Assembly (NCBI RefSeq): GCF_049354825.1 | Contig: NZ_CP186480.1 | Coordinates: forward strand, 248,001 to 312,000 | Source of the DNA: Novosphingobium sp049354825 | GTDB taxonomy: Bacteria > Pseudomonadota > Alphaproteobacteria > Sphingomonadales > Sphingomonadaceae | Length of the DNA stretch: 64,000 bases | Reading direction: 5' to 3' | Shown here: positions 50,820-59,807 of the stretch, in pieces | How the letters are laid out: every line of letters begins with the position of its first letter | Numbering within the stretch: position 1 is the stretch's first letter | The notes under the pieces: generated by a model | What the model was told of the DNA's origin: nothing | Seen by the model: the letters and a program-made list of their open reading frames with translations, nothing else | The model's database searches: none | Made by a program: the position numbers and the translations under genes

Positions 50820-51991
50820 TGCAACATTCCGTCGATTTGGCGTGTGGGGGTAACGGTCACGATAGTTCCGGGCTGGGTGCCGGATGGCAGAAGCACCCGC
50901 GCGAAGCATTCGGCATGGCCGGTCCCGTCGCGTTCGGCAAGAACTTGCAGTCGCAAGCCGATCAGCGAGCTCAGCCAGGCATCGCGCTCTGCGGCCACGC
51001 CCTCGCGCAGTTCGGCGGCGCGAGCGCGGACCAGCGCCGGCAGCACCTGCGGCATCCGCGCAGCGGCCGTCCCGCCGCGGGGCGAATAGGGAAAGATATG
51101 ACCGTGGACGATGCGCAGGTCGCGGATCGCGGCAAGGTTGGCCGCGTGCATCGCCACGTCCTCGGTCGGGAAGCCTGCGATCAAATCGGCGCCTACGGCC
51201 AGCTCCGGGCGGCGCGCCCGCAGCCGCGCCACAAGGTCGACGGCGTCGGCCATCGTATGGCGGCGCTTCATGCGCTTCAATATCAGGTCATGGCCATGCT
51301 GCAGTGACAGGTGCAGATGCGGCATCACCCGCGGTTCGCTGGCGATCAGGTCCTCTAACTGCGCGTCGACCTCGATACCGTCGACTGACGACAGTCGCAG
51401 CCTGGGCAGTTCGGGGAACGCGGCCAGGACGGCCGCGACCAGCGAGCCGAGACGCAGCCGCGCCGGCAGGTCGCTGCCCCAGGCGGTCAGGTCGACGCCG
51501 GTCAGCACCACCTCTCGCGCGCCGGCGGCAAGGTCGCGCTCTACGGCGGCGAGCACGGCTGCGACTGGCTCGGAGCGCGCAGGGCCGCGGCCCTGCGGGA
51601 TAACGCAGAACGTGCAGGCGTGATCGCAGCCGTTCTGGACAGCGATGAAGGCGCGGCTGTGCCGCAGCCGCACGGGATCGGCGGGCGCGGCGACGTTCCA
51701 GGCGCGCGGGTCGAGCTTGGCAGCGTTCGCGACGATCCCGTCGACCTCCGGCATCGCCGCGATGACGTCGCGCTCGATCTCGGCGGCGCAGCCGGTCACC
51801 AGCAGGCGCGCCGAAGGGCTGTCGCGGCGGGCGCGGCGGATCGCCTGGCGGGTCTGGCGCGCAGCTTCGGCGGTGACGGCGCAGGAATTCACCACCACCA
51901 GGTCGGGCGTGCCGGCGACCAGCGCGGCGATCCGCTCGCTCTCCGCCAGGTTCATCCGGCAGCCAAGGGTGATGACCCTGCCGTTGCTCAT
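50816..51991 (-). CDS. mtaB: tRNA t6A37 methylthiotransferase MtaB
   Basis: A 391-residue radical-SAM methylthiotransferase. The N-terminal UPF0004 domain carries three cluster cysteines (TLGCRMN, NSCAVT, VTGCAAE) and the SAM domain has C-x3-C-x2-C in NGCDHACTFCVIPQGRGP. MtaB adds a methylthio group to t6A at position 37 of tRNAs. ATG at 51991 overlaps the dapF stop by 4 nt. The C-terminal TRAM-like region is short. Confidence 0.88.
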   Translation of the reverse strand: MSNGRVITLGCRMNLAESERIAALVAGTPDLVVVNSCAVTAEAARQTRQAIRRARRDSPSARLLVTGCAAEIERDVIAAMPEVDGIVANAAKLDPRAWNVAAPADPVRLRHSRAFIAVQNGCDHACTFCVIPQGRGPARSEPVAAVLAAVERDLAAGAREVVLTGVDLTAWGSDLPARLRLGSLVAAVLAAFPELPRLRLSSVDGIEVDAQLEDLIASEPRVMPHLHLSLQHGHDLILKRMKRRHTMADAVDLVARLRARRPELAVGADLIAGFPTEDVAMHAANLAAIRDLRIVHGHIFPYSPRGGTAAARMPQVLPALVRARAAELREGVAAERDAWLSSLIGLRLQVLAERDGTGHAECFARVLLPSGTQPGTIVTVTPTRQIDGMLQ

Positions 51992-52800
51992 GCGCCGAAG
52001 TGGGCGGTGTCGAAATGGCCGCGAAAGGATTCCGCGGCCGGACCGGTCATCCGTATCGTGCCGCCCGCCTGCCACGCGACGGACAAGTCGCCGCCGGGGA
52101 GGGTAACGACGACCTGCCGTTCGGTCAGGCCGCGCCGCATCGCCGCCACCGCCGTCGCACAGGCTCCGGTCCCGCATGCGAGGGTCAGTCCGGCGCCGCG
52201 TTCCCATACCCGCAACCGGATCGAGTCACGATCTGTCACCGTGGCGACATTGACGTTGACGCGCTCGGGGAACAGCGGGTCGTGCTCGATCAGCGGACCG
52301 AGCCGGTCGAGCTCGACCGCGTCGCAGTCGGGCACGAAGAATACCGCGTGCGGATTGCCGATGTTGACGGCGACGGGCTCCTCAAGATCCTCCCAGCCAA
52401 CCGGCATCGCCAGCGTGTCCATCGGATACTGCAGCGGGATCGCGTCCCAGTCGAAGCGGGGCGCACCCATGTCGACCGTGATCCCGCCCTCATCGGGGGT
52501 GACCGTCAGCAGGCCGCCGGCGGTTGCGATCGTGGCAGCAGCGCCGTGCAGCAGGCCAACCGCGCGGGTGGCATTGCCGCAAGCTTCCACTTCTCCGCCG
52601 TCGGCGTTGAAGATGCGCATCGCGAAGTCGGCTCTGGTCGAGGGATCGAGAGCGATGAGCTGATCGCATCCGATCCCGGAGTGACGGTCGGCAAGCGCGC
52701 GCACCAGCGCGGCGTCCAGCGTGGGCAACGCGGCTTCGCGCCCGTCGAGGACGACGAAGTCGTTGCCGAGGCCGTGCATCTTGACGAACGGGACGCGCAT
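51988..52800 (-). CDS. dapF: diaminopimelate epimerase
   Basis: A 270-residue PLP-independent epimerase converting LL- to meso-diaminopimelate for lysine and peptidoglycan. The two active-site cysteines are Cys74 in EACGNATRA and Cys209 in LACGTGACATA; FVKMHGLGNDFVVLD is the family start. First gene of the dapF-mtaB-ftsY-yciB-ROK kinase operon, each junction overlapping by 1-8 nt. Confidence 0.96.
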   Translation of the reverse strand: MRVPFVKMHGLGNDFVVLDGREAALPTLDAALVRALADRHSGIGCDQLIALDPSTRADFAMRIFNADGGEVEACGNATRAVGLLHGAAATIATAGGLLTVTPDEGGITVDMGAPRFDWDAIPLQYPMDTLAMPVGWEDLEEPVAVNIGNPHAVFFVPDCDAVELDRLGPLIEHDPLFPERVNVNVATVTDRDSIRLRVWERGAGLTLACGTGACATAVAAMRRGLTERQVVVTLPGGDLSVAWQAGGTIRMTGPAAESFRGHFDTAHFGA

Positions 52801-52854
52801 GGTGCGGCGCGCTCTAGGCGCTCGCCGCGGCGGCGTCCAGCGCGGCAGCCGGGC

Positions 52855-54543
52855 TCAGCCCGTGCCGGCGCGGCGTTCTTCCGCGGGGCCAAGCTCGTCC
52901 GTCGCGGGCATGGCCGGCTCGATCAGCGCCTGCAGGCCGGGGCCGAGCAGAAGGTCGAGTTCGGCCAGGTCCTCGCGCGTTCGCGCCGCGGGCTGCGGGC
53001 GCCCATAAAGGTAGCCCTGGCCGCGGAACTTGCCGAGCTTGCGAAGCCGTTCGAGTACGTCCTCGCTCTCGATCCCCTCGGCCACGATCGGCAGTCCCAG
53101 ACCTTCGCCCAGCGAGGTGATGGCCTGGATGATCGCCTCGGAATCCTTGTTCTCGGGCAGCGAGGTTACGAAGCTGCGGTCGATCTTGATGCGATCGAAC
53201 GGCAGCGTGCGGAGCTGGGCCAGCGAGCTGTAGCCGGTCCCGAAATCGTCGAGGCTGATCTTCACGCCCTGGTTCTTCAGGCTGGTGATCAGCGATCGCA
53301 CCACGCCCAGGTCTTCGTGCAGGCACGTCTCGGTGATTTCGATATCCAGCCGGGCCGGCGGAAAATTGGCGGCAACCAGCAGCTTGAGCAAGCGCTGGGC
53401 GAACCACGGATCGCGCAGCTGCACGGGTGAGATGTTGACCGACAGGGTCAGGCGCGCGTCCCAGTGCTTCGCATCCTCGAGCGCCTGGGCGATCAGGCCT
53501 TCCGAAAGTTCGGCAATGACGCCGATGTCTTCGGCGATGGGAATGAAGATTTCCGGCTTTACGACACCAAGCTTGGGCGACTGCCAGCGCGCCAGCATCT
53601 CGAATCCGACCAGCTTGCCGGTCTCGAGATCAATCTGCTTTTCGTAATAGGGGACGAATTCGCCCTTGCGCAGGCCCGCGCGAATGCCGGTCTCGAGGTC
53701 GGATCGAAAGCGCAGTTCGCGCTCCATCGCCGGTTCGAACCAGAAGTAACGGTTCCGGCCGTGGCGCTTGGCGTGGTACATCGCGATATCGGCCAGGTGC
53801 AGCAGACGCTGCGGATCGCCTTCGGGATCGCCGTCGCGCCAGCTTGTGACTCCCACCGAGATATTGGCTTCGATCGTTGCCGATCCGTGCACGATAGGCT
53901 GGGCGGTCATGTCTATCAGGGTCGCCACGAACTGATCGACGCGGTCGGGCCAGGTCGGATCGAAGCTGATGACACAAGCGAACTCGTCTCCGCCCAGGCG
54001 CGCGACGACGCTGCCGGCAGGCACCGCGGCGCCGAGCCGCTCGGCCGTGATGCGCAAGACCTCGTCCCCGCCGGCATGGCCGTTGACGTCGTTGACCTGT
54101 TTGAAATTGTCGAGGTCGAGCATCACGAACGCGACGCCGTCGCCGCGCACCCGCGCGGTCTCGACCAGGCGCTGCATCGCGGCGCCGACGCTGCGGCGGT
54201 TGAGGCAGCCGGTCAGCGGGTCGGTCTCGGCCAGCAGCCGGGCCTGCTCCTCGGCACGGCGGCGTTCGACCACTTCGGCGGCCAGTTCGCGGTAGCGGCG
54301 CCACCCGAAGATCACGAGCGCGATGTTGAGCAGAAGCGCGTTGGCAAGCAGCTTGTCAGGGCCCGCACCGCGCCCTGCCAGCGCGCTGACGACCTGCGGA
54401 ACCACAGTCCCGCCGGTGCCAACAAACATGATGATCGCGGTTACCGCGATGCCCAGCGAGACGATGTCGCGCTCGGCGCGCACCAGCCTGACCGGCCCAT
54501 CGGCCGCCTGGTCTTCCGCGATTGATGCGTCGATTGCCGCCAC
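52855..54543 (-). CDS. membrane-bound GGDEF-EAL protein
   Basis: A 562-residue c-di-GMP enzyme. Two membrane helices (about 29-48 and 66-81) lead to a GGDEF domain (about 105-265) with intact GGDEF at 184-188 and to an EAL domain (about 283-540) reading E-M-L at 315-317, with DDFGTGYSSLAQLR and IKIDRSFV. No RxxD inhibition site precedes GGDEF. Both synthesis and breakdown of c-di-GMP are possible from the motifs. Start is GTG at 54543. It is not obviously in an operon. Confidence 0.92.
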   Translation of the reverse strand: MAAIDASIAEDQAADGPVRLVRAERDIVSLGIAVTAIIMFVGTGGTVVPQVVSALAGRGAGPDKLLANALLLNIALVIFGWRRYRELAAEVVERRRAEEQARLLAETDPLTGCLNRRSVGAAMQRLVETARVRGDGVAFVMLDLDNFKQVNDVNGHAGGDEVLRITAERLGAAVPAGSVVARLGGDEFACVISFDPTWPDRVDQFVATLIDMTAQPIVHGSATIEANISVGVTSWRDGDPEGDPQRLLHLADIAMYHAKRHGRNRYFWFEPAMERELRFRSDLETGIRAGLRKGEFVPYYEKQIDLETGKLVGFEMLARWQSPKLGVVKPEIFIPIAEDIGVIAELSEGLIAQALEDAKHWDARLTLSVNISPVQLRDPWFAQRLLKLLVAANFPPARLDIEITETCLHEDLGVVRSLITSLKNQGVKISLDDFGTGYSSLAQLRTLPFDRIKIDRSFVTSLPENKDSEAIIQAITSLGEGLGLPIVAEGIESEDVLERLRKLGKFRGQGYLYGRPQPAARTREDLAELDLLLGPGLQALIEPAMPATDELGPAEERRAGTG

Positions 54544-54608
54544 TGTGCGCAGTCCCCCCGAACCCGGTCGGACTGAATTCGCAGGATAGGCTGAAAATTC
54601 GGTTAAGC

Positions 54609-54630
54609 GGGCGGCCTGTCCCGGCCGCCC
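54609..54630 (-). terminator. hairpin after the dioxygenase gene
   Basis: GGGCGGCC (54609-54616) pairs with GGCCGCCC (54623-54630) around 6 nt, immediately after the dioxygenase stop on the minus strand and before the GGDEF-EAL gene. No clear U-tract follows. Confidence 0.45.
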
Positions 54631-54636
54631 GTCTTG

Positions 54637-55572
54637 CTACATCTTCAAACCGATTTCGCGCAGTCGCTGCTGCAGGTAGTCGTCCGCGGTGATCGAAACC
54701 GGGTACCGGTCGGGATTTTCCGCGGTGACGCATTGCGGCAGCGTCACGAAAGGGAAGTCGCTGCGCAGATGCAGGAAGAACGGCATCGAATAGCGGCTGA
54801 AACCAGCGCGCGCGCTGTCGGGATTGCGCACCCGGTGCGTGGTCGACGGCAGCACGTGGTTGGTCAGCCGCTGCAGCATGTCGCCAACGTTGATCACCAT
54901 CGCGCCTGTGGGCGGCGACGCGCTGATCCACTTGCCCTCGCGCGTCAGCAATTCGAGCCCGGCCTCTTCGGCGCCGAGCAGCAGGGTGATGAGGTTGATG
55001 TCTTCGTGCGCACCGGCGCGAATCGCGCCGCCCTCGGCATCGTCGACGGGGGGATAGTGCAGCAGGCGCAGGACCGAGTTGCCCTCGTCGATGGCGGGAT
55101 CGAACCAGTGCTCGGGAAGGCCGAGATAAGTTGCGATCCGCGACAGAATAACCGCGCCGGTGCGGTCGAAGGCAGCGTAAAGCTCCTCCAGCGTCTCGCG
55201 AAAGCCGGGGATCTCGCCTGGCCAGATATTGGGCGGCATCGAGGCGCGCAGCGGGCTGTCTTCGGCGACGTCGCGGCCGACATGCCAGAATTCCTTGAGG
55301 TCGTGCAGCTTGGCGCCCTTGGCGATCTCGGTCTTGAAGGGGGTATAACCGCGCGCGCCGCCGATCGCGGGGTCGAAATAGGCGCGCTTGGCGTTCTCGG
55401 GCAGGGCGAAGAACGCCTCGGTCAGGCTCCAGGCCCGGTCGATCAGGTCCTGATCGATGCCGTGGTCGCGCACCATCGCGAAGCCGAAGGTCTTGAAGCT
55501 GTCGCCGATGTCCTGGCTGAAACGGGCCTTGTCATCGGCCAGCGAGAGGACGGGCAGGGTATCGAGTTCCAT
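54637..55572 (-). CDS. isopenicillin N synthase-like 2-oxoglutarate/Fe(II) dioxygenase
   Basis: A 311-residue double-stranded beta-helix oxygenase. The iron ligands are visible as H189-x-D191 (GAHEDINLITLL) and H246 (STTHRV), and R260-x-S262 (RYSMPFF) would bind 2-oxoglutarate. The N-terminal DIOX_N part has FGFAMVRDHGID. Plant and bacterial relatives hydroxylate or desaturate small molecules; the substrate here is unknown. ATG at 55572; divergent from the EVE-domain gene 64 bp away. Confidence 0.87.
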   Translation of the reverse strand: MELDTLPVLSLADDKARFSQDIGDSFKTFGFAMVRDHGIDQDLIDRAWSLTEAFFALPENAKRAYFDPAIGGARGYTPFKTEIAKGAKLHDLKEFWHVGRDVAEDSPLRASMPPNIWPGEIPGFRETLEELYAAFDRTGAVILSRIATYLGLPEHWFDPAIDEGNSVLRLLHYPPVDDAEGGAIRAGAHEDINLITLLLGAEEAGLELLTREGKWISASPPTGAMVINVGDMLQRLTNHVLPSTTHRVRNPDSARAGFSRYSMPFFLHLRSDFPFVTLPQCVTAENPDRYPVSITADDYLQQRLREIGLKM

Positions 55573-55636
55573 GGGTGGACGTTTTCCGTGAATGAGGTCA
55601 ATGCCGCGCCCAATAGCCCCTTTTGCAGAGAACGGC

Positions 55637-56056
55637 ATGAGCAAATCGACATCCTACTGGCTGATGAAGTCCGAACCCGACGTTTACGGCTGGGACGACC
55701 TTGTCGCCGAAGGGGAGGGCACATGGGACGGGGTACGCAACTACACCGCGCGCAACAACCTGATGGCGATGCAGGTCGGTGACCAGGCGTTCTTCTATCA
55801 TTCCAACGTCGGCGTGGAGATCGTCGGCATCATGCGCATCAGCGCGGCGGGTCTGCCCGACCCGACCGATCAGAGCGGCCGCTGGGCGTCGGTCAAGGTG
55901 GAGCCGGTGCGCAAGCTCGAACGGCCCGTGACGCTGAAGGACATCAAGGGCGAACCCGCGCTGGCGGCGATGGATTTGCTGACGAAATTTCGCTTGTCCG
56001 TGTCAGTTGTGCGACCGGGCGAATGGAACAAAATTTTAAGTATGGCAAAGGTTTAG
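55637..56056 (+). CDS. EVE domain-containing protein
   Basis: A 139-residue PUA-like EVE domain protein: YWLMKSEPDVYGWDDLVAEGEGTWDGVRNYTARNNLMAMQVGDQAFFYHSN (in part) is the defining N-terminal block. EVE domains bind modified bases in DNA or RNA, and the standalone form is common in alphaproteobacteria. Its last codons become AT-rich. The gene for the CsbD protein follows after a candidate stress promoter. Confidence 0.92.
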   Translation: MSKSTSYWLMKSEPDVYGWDDLVAEGEGTWDGVRNYTARNNLMAMQVGDQAFFYHSNVGVEIVGIMRISAAGLPDPTDQSGRWASVKVEPVRKLERPVTLKDIKGEPALAAMDLLTKFRLSVSVVRPGEWNKILSMAKV

Positions 56057-56061
56057 GCAAC

Positions 56062-56087
56062 GGAACAAAGCCTGTCGTCGAGGCGTA
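56062..56087 (+). promoter_or_regulatory. candidate EcfG promoter of the CsbD gene
   Basis: GGAAC at 56062-56066, 17-nt spacer, CGTA at 56084-56087, against the alphaproteobacterial general-stress consensus GGAAC-N16/17-CGTT. The start codon is 60 nt further on. CsbD genes are typical general-stress targets. Confidence 0.55.
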
Positions 56088-56146
56088 GTCCTGGTATCGC
56101 CGCGGCTGTCCCCCTGGTCGCGGCGAAACAGCAAGAGGAGAGCCGC

Positions 56147-56329
56147 ATGGGTGAGATGACAGACAAGGCCAAGGGCCTGACCAACGAAGCGATCGGCAAC
56201 ACCAAGCAGGCCGTCGCCGACGCCAGCGATGACGCTTCGCTGGACCAGGAAGGCCGCAGCCAGGAACGCAAGGGTGAAGCCCAGCAGGTTGCGGGCGACG
56301 TCGAAAGCGCGTTGGGCGACGACGTCTGA
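56147..56329 (+). CDS. CsbD family stress-response protein
   Basis: A 60-residue hydrophilic helical protein (MGEMTDKAKGLTNEAIGNTK, then acidic repeats and EGRSQERKGEAQQVAGDVESALGDDV), the CsbD pattern. Such proteins accumulate under general stress; their mechanism is unknown. AGAGGAG lies just upstream of ATG 56147, a strong ribosome site. Confidence 0.9.
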   Translation: MGEMTDKAKGLTNEAIGNTKQAVADASDDASLDQEGRSQERKGEAQQVAGDVESALGDDV

Positions 56330-56349
56330 AACTCTGCCGCAAAACCAGC

Positions 56350-56373
56350 GGCCGCCCCTGCGAAGGGGCGGTC
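56350..56373. terminator. terminator hairpin between CsbD and the TPP enzyme genes
   Basis: A 10-bp stem (56350-56359 with 56364-56373, one G-T) with a 4-nt loop lies between the convergent stops at 56329 and 56378; it could serve both directions. Confidence 0.6.
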
Positions 56374-56377
56374 GTTG

Positions 56378-58039
56378 CTATATCCGCGCCCGCAAGCCGG
56401 ACACGGTGGCGCCGCCGGCGCTGAGCTGCTCCATGTCGATCACCAGGTGCAGGAGGCGCAGCCCCGACCGGCCGCGGGCCTCGGCAAGGGCGCGGTCGAA
56501 CCGATCGTTATCCTCGACCCGCTCGGCCCATGCGCCAAAGGCACGCGCCAGCGCGGCGAAATCCGGGTTGAACAGCGATGTGCCGGAAACGCGGCCAGGA
56601 TATTCGCGCTCCTGGTGCATGCGGATCGTACCATAACCGGAATTGTCGACCAGGATGACAAGCAGGTCGGCGCCCAGCGCCGCCGCCGTTGCCAGTTCCT
56701 GGCCGTTCATCAGAAAATCGCCGTCACCCGCCAGCGCGACCACGGAGCGATCGGGGAAGCGCCGCGCCGCCGCGACGGCTGCCGGCAGGCCGTAGCCCAT
56801 CGAACCATTGGTAGGCGCGAGCTGCGAAGGAAAACCTTCGTACGGCCAGTACCGATGCCACCAGCCGGAGAAGTTACCCGCCCCGTTGCACACGATGGTG
56901 TCGGCCGGCATCGTCTCGCGGAACGTCGCCAGGCAGCCCGCCATGTCGAGAGCGAAGCGGCGGCCGGCGGGCGGCGTCGACCAGGCCTCCCACTCTTCAT
57001 GCGCCTGGGCCCCGGCATCGAATGGCACGATGCCGTCGTCCCAAAGCGCCGCTGTTTCGGCGAATTCCGCCATGTCGGCACAGATTGCCAGGTCGGGGCG
57101 GTAGACCCGGCCCAGTTCGGCAGGGTCCGGGTGAACGTGGATCAGCAACTGGCCGGGATGGTCCGGGGTAATCAGCGCGTAGCCGTCGGTGGTCGCTTCG
57201 CCCAGCCGCGCGCCGACCGCCAGGATCAGGTCGGCATTGCGGATCCGCTCGACCAGCCTGGGGTTCGGCCCATAGCCAAGGTTGCCCGCCCAGACGGGGC
57301 TTGAGTTGGGAACCGCATCCTGGCGGCGGAACGCGCTCGCCACCGGCAAGCCGATGCGCTCGGCAAAAACGGTGAAATGGTCGCGCGCCTTTCGGTGCCA
57401 GCCTGCGCCTCCGACGATCGCGACCGGGGCTGCCGCGTCGCCCAGCAATGCCATCAGCGCGGTCATCGCGTCGGGGCAGGCCGGCTGCGCGGGGCGCACC
57501 ACCGCGGCGCGCGGCTCAACCCCCGATACACGGTCGCACAGCATATCCTCGGGCAGTGCCAGGACGACCGGCCCGGGCCGCCCGGCCATCGCCACCGACC
57601 AGGCCCGCGCAACGTATTCGGGTATCCGCGCAGCATCATCGATCCGCGCCGCCCACTTGCTTAACGGTGCGAACATCGTGGCGAAATCGACCTCCTGGAA
57701 GCCCTCGCGGTCGCGCATGCCGCGGTCGACGTCACCGATGAACAGGATCATCGGCTGCGAATCCTGCATCGCGGCGTGGACGCCGATGCTGGCATTGGTT
57801 GCGCCGGGGCCGCGCGTGACGAAACACACGCCCGGACGGCCGGTCATCGCCCCGTCCGCGCAGGCCATGAAGGCTGCTCCGCCCTCCTGGCGGCACACGA
57901 CCGTGTCGATGGCGGGACTGTCATGCAGCGCGTCGAGCACGGCGAGAAAGCTTTCGCCCGGGACGGTGAAGACACGGTCGCAGGACTGGGCGAGCAGGCA
58001 ATCGACAAGAAGGCGGCCGCCGGTGATCGTCTGGGTCAT
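56378..58039 (-). CDS. thiamine-pyrophosphate enzyme, acetolactate-synthase-like
   Basis: A 553-residue TPP-dependent enzyme. The catalytic glutamate is E52 in CRQEGGAAFMA; the central domain and the TPP/Mg motif GDGDFLMNGQELATAAALGADLLVILVDN (in part, GDG...N) are present, as is RGPGATNASIGVHAA. It belongs to the acetolactate synthase/oxalyl-CoA decarboxylase superfamily but lacks a neighbouring small subunit or valine/isoleucine genes, so it is unlikely to be IlvB; a decarboxylase or synthase of unknown substrate is more likely. Start is ATG at 58039. Confidence 0.85.
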   Translation of the reverse strand: MTQTITGGRLLVDCLLAQSCDRVFTVPGESFLAVLDALHDSPAIDTVVCRQEGGAAFMACADGAMTGRPGVCFVTRGPGATNASIGVHAAMQDSQPMILFIGDVDRGMRDREGFQEVDFATMFAPLSKWAARIDDAARIPEYVARAWSVAMAGRPGPVVLALPEDMLCDRVSGVEPRAAVVRPAQPACPDAMTALMALLGDAAAPVAIVGGAGWHRKARDHFTVFAERIGLPVASAFRRQDAVPNSSPVWAGNLGYGPNPRLVERIRNADLILAVGARLGEATTDGYALITPDHPGQLLIHVHPDPAELGRVYRPDLAICADMAEFAETAALWDDGIVPFDAGAQAHEEWEAWSTPPAGRRFALDMAGCLATFRETMPADTIVCNGAGNFSGWWHRYWPYEGFPSQLAPTNGSMGYGLPAAVAAARRFPDRSVVALAGDGDFLMNGQELATAAALGADLLVILVDNSGYGTIRMHQEREYPGRVSGTSLFNPDFAALARAFGAWAERVEDNDRFDRALAEARGRSGLRLLHLVIDMEQLSAGGATVSGLRARI

Positions 58040-58152
58040 GGCGGCGGCTTAGCCAGCGCCGCGCGCGGCGGCAATCGCGGCACGCCGGGCCACTGCGCAA
58101 AAGGTTAACGTGCCGCTTCGGGACAGCGGACGAATCGCCGCGGTTCGGGGCT

Positions 58153-58178
58153 GGAACCTGGTTAACCGGACGGGCATT
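58153..58178 (+). promoter_or_regulatory. weak EcfG-like promoter match before the 64-residue ORF
   Basis: GGAAC at 58153-58157, 17-nt spacer, CATT at 58175-58178. The ATG at 58187 is only 8 nt further, so the transcript would be nearly leaderless. Confidence 0.25.
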
Positions 58179-58186
58179 ATGCCGGC

Positions 58187-58381
58187 ATGAAAGCGTTCGT
58201 TCTTGCTCCCTCGCGGCAACTCGGTTCGTTGGCTGCGCCGCACCCGTTCCTGGCGCGGCTGCCGGCACACGTGCGCGTTCCGTTCGAGGACAAGGTGGCG
58301 GCGATCGCGTGGCCAGACCTGCGCGATTTCGTGCTCGCCTATTGTGCCTGCTTCCTGGCGGTGACGACCTACTTCGCCTGA
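58187..58381 (+). CDS. small protein with a C-terminal hydrophobic segment, unknown function
   Basis: A 64-residue frame, MKAFVLAPSRQLGSLAAPHP then FEDKVAAIAWPDLRDFVLAYCACFLAVTTYFA; the last ~18 residues could be a tail anchor. It overlaps the end of the convergent transporter gene by 13 nt. No good ribosome site is seen. It looks coding by composition but remains tentative. Confidence 0.45.
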   Translation: MKAFVLAPSRQLGSLAAPHPFLARLPAHVRVPFEDKVAAIAWPDLRDFVLAYCACFLAVTTYFA

Positions 58382-59694
58382 ATGCCCTGGTCGGCGGCCT
58401 TTCGCTCGGCCAGCACCAGCAGTTCCGCGAACCCGGCCGAGATCACGCACATCGCCGCGCTCAGCAAAAGCTGGTGGACGATCGGCACGCCGCCCGCAGA
58501 CAGTCCTGTCGCCATCAGCGAACCGATTACCATCGCACCCGAATTGACGATGTTGTTGGCCGCGATGGTGCGCGCGGTCTGGGTCTTGGGCACGAAGGTG
58601 GTCAGGAAGGCGTATAGCGGCACCACGAACATGCCGCCGGTGATCGCGATGCCGAGCAGCGCCAGCATCAGCGGGATCGCCAGCGGCTGGCCCATGAATT
58701 GCGCCACGTTCATCAGCCCGTTTTCGGGATGCGGGGTCCAGGCCGTGCAGATGAAGTAGAACGCCACAACGAACAGCGCCATGCCCAGCACCGACCCAGC
58801 CGAGTAGCGCGCCGACACTGTGCCCTTCAGCAGCGCGTTGACGCTCATCGATCCGATCGCCACGCCGACCGAGAAGACCACCAGGAACAGGCTGGCGACC
58901 TCCTTGCTGGCGTCGAGCACGTTCTTGGCCAGCGGCGGGAATTGCACGAACAGGACCGTCCCGATGGTCCAGAAAATGCTGATCGCCATGATCGCCAGGA
59001 AGACGCGGCGATCGTGGCTGGTGTTGCGCACCAACGCGATGGAGGAGCGCACGAAGTGGAAATCCAGCGGCACCTGCTCGGCCATCGGCGGCGCATCGGG
59101 CACCCCGCGGCTGACAAAATACCCGATCACCGCTGTGGCGATCACGCCCGCCGCCGCCCATTCGACCGGGATCCAGCCGGCAATGATCGTGCCTGCCAGG
59201 ATCGCGATATAGGTGCCCGCCTCGACCAGTCCCGTGCCGGCCAGCACTTCGTCGCTGCGCAAGTGCTGGGGCAGGATGGCGTACTTGATCGGACCGAAGA
59301 AGGTGGAATGAACGCCCATCGCGAACAGCGCCAGCAGCAGCAGCGGCACCGCCACGGCGGTGGTGCCGATGCCCTTCCACGCCATCACCAGCCCCAGCGC
59401 GCCCACGCTCATGATGCCGATCTCGGCCGCCTTGATGATGCGGATGATGCGCGCCTTGTCGCGCATGTCGGCCAGCTGCCCGGCGATGGCTGAAAACAGG
59501 AAGAACGGCAGGATGAAGACCGCGCTGGCGATGGCGCTGAACTGTCCCTCGGCGGCTTCGGAATTGTAGATGGTGTAGACGACGAACAGGACCATCGCGG
59601 TCTTGAACAGGTTGTCGTTGAAGGCGTTGAGGATTTGCGTGACGAACAGGGGCAGGAACCGCCGGCTGTGAATCAGGTGCGTCTGCGTTGTCAT
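58369..59694 (-). CDS. MFS transporter, LplT-like
   Basis: A 441-residue, twelve-helix major facilitator. FLPLFVTQILNAFNDNLFKTAMVLFVVYT at the N-terminus and MGVHSTFFGPIKYAILPQHLRSDEVLAGTGLVEAGTYIAILAGTIIAG (in part) are the pattern of LplT, the lysophospholipid flippase, and related proteins fused to acyltransferases in other alphaproteobacteria. No acyltransferase or Aas gene is adjacent. It probably moves lysophospholipids across the inner membrane. pgsA follows divergently, linking two phospholipid functions. Confidence 0.82.
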   Translation of the reverse strand: MTTQTHLIHSRRFLPLFVTQILNAFNDNLFKTAMVLFVVYTIYNSEAAEGQFSAIASAVFILPFFLFSAIAGQLADMRDKARIIRIIKAAEIGIMSVGALGLVMAWKGIGTTAVAVPLLLLALFAMGVHSTFFGPIKYAILPQHLRSDEVLAGTGLVEAGTYIAILAGTIIAGWIPVEWAAAGVIATAVIGYFVSRGVPDAPPMAEQVPLDFHFVRSSIALVRNTSHDRRVFLAIMAISIFWTIGTVLFVQFPPLAKNVLDASKEVASLFLVVFSVGVAIGSMSVNALLKGTVSARYSAGSVLGMALFVVAFYFICTAWTPHPENGLMNVAQFMGQPLAIPLMLALLGIAITGGMFVVPLYAFLTTFVPKTQTARTIAANNIVNSGAMVIGSLMATGLSAGGVPIVHQLLLSAAMCVISAGFAELLVLAERKAADQGIQAK

Positions 59695-59807
59695 TCGCTT
59701 GTCTTCGCGGCCCCGTTACAAGGCGCCGGACCGTAGCGGCGCCCCAGCCCATGTGAAGGGCCAATCGCCCCCTTTTGCACGATTGCCGAACCGGCTATGC
59801 GCTGGCC

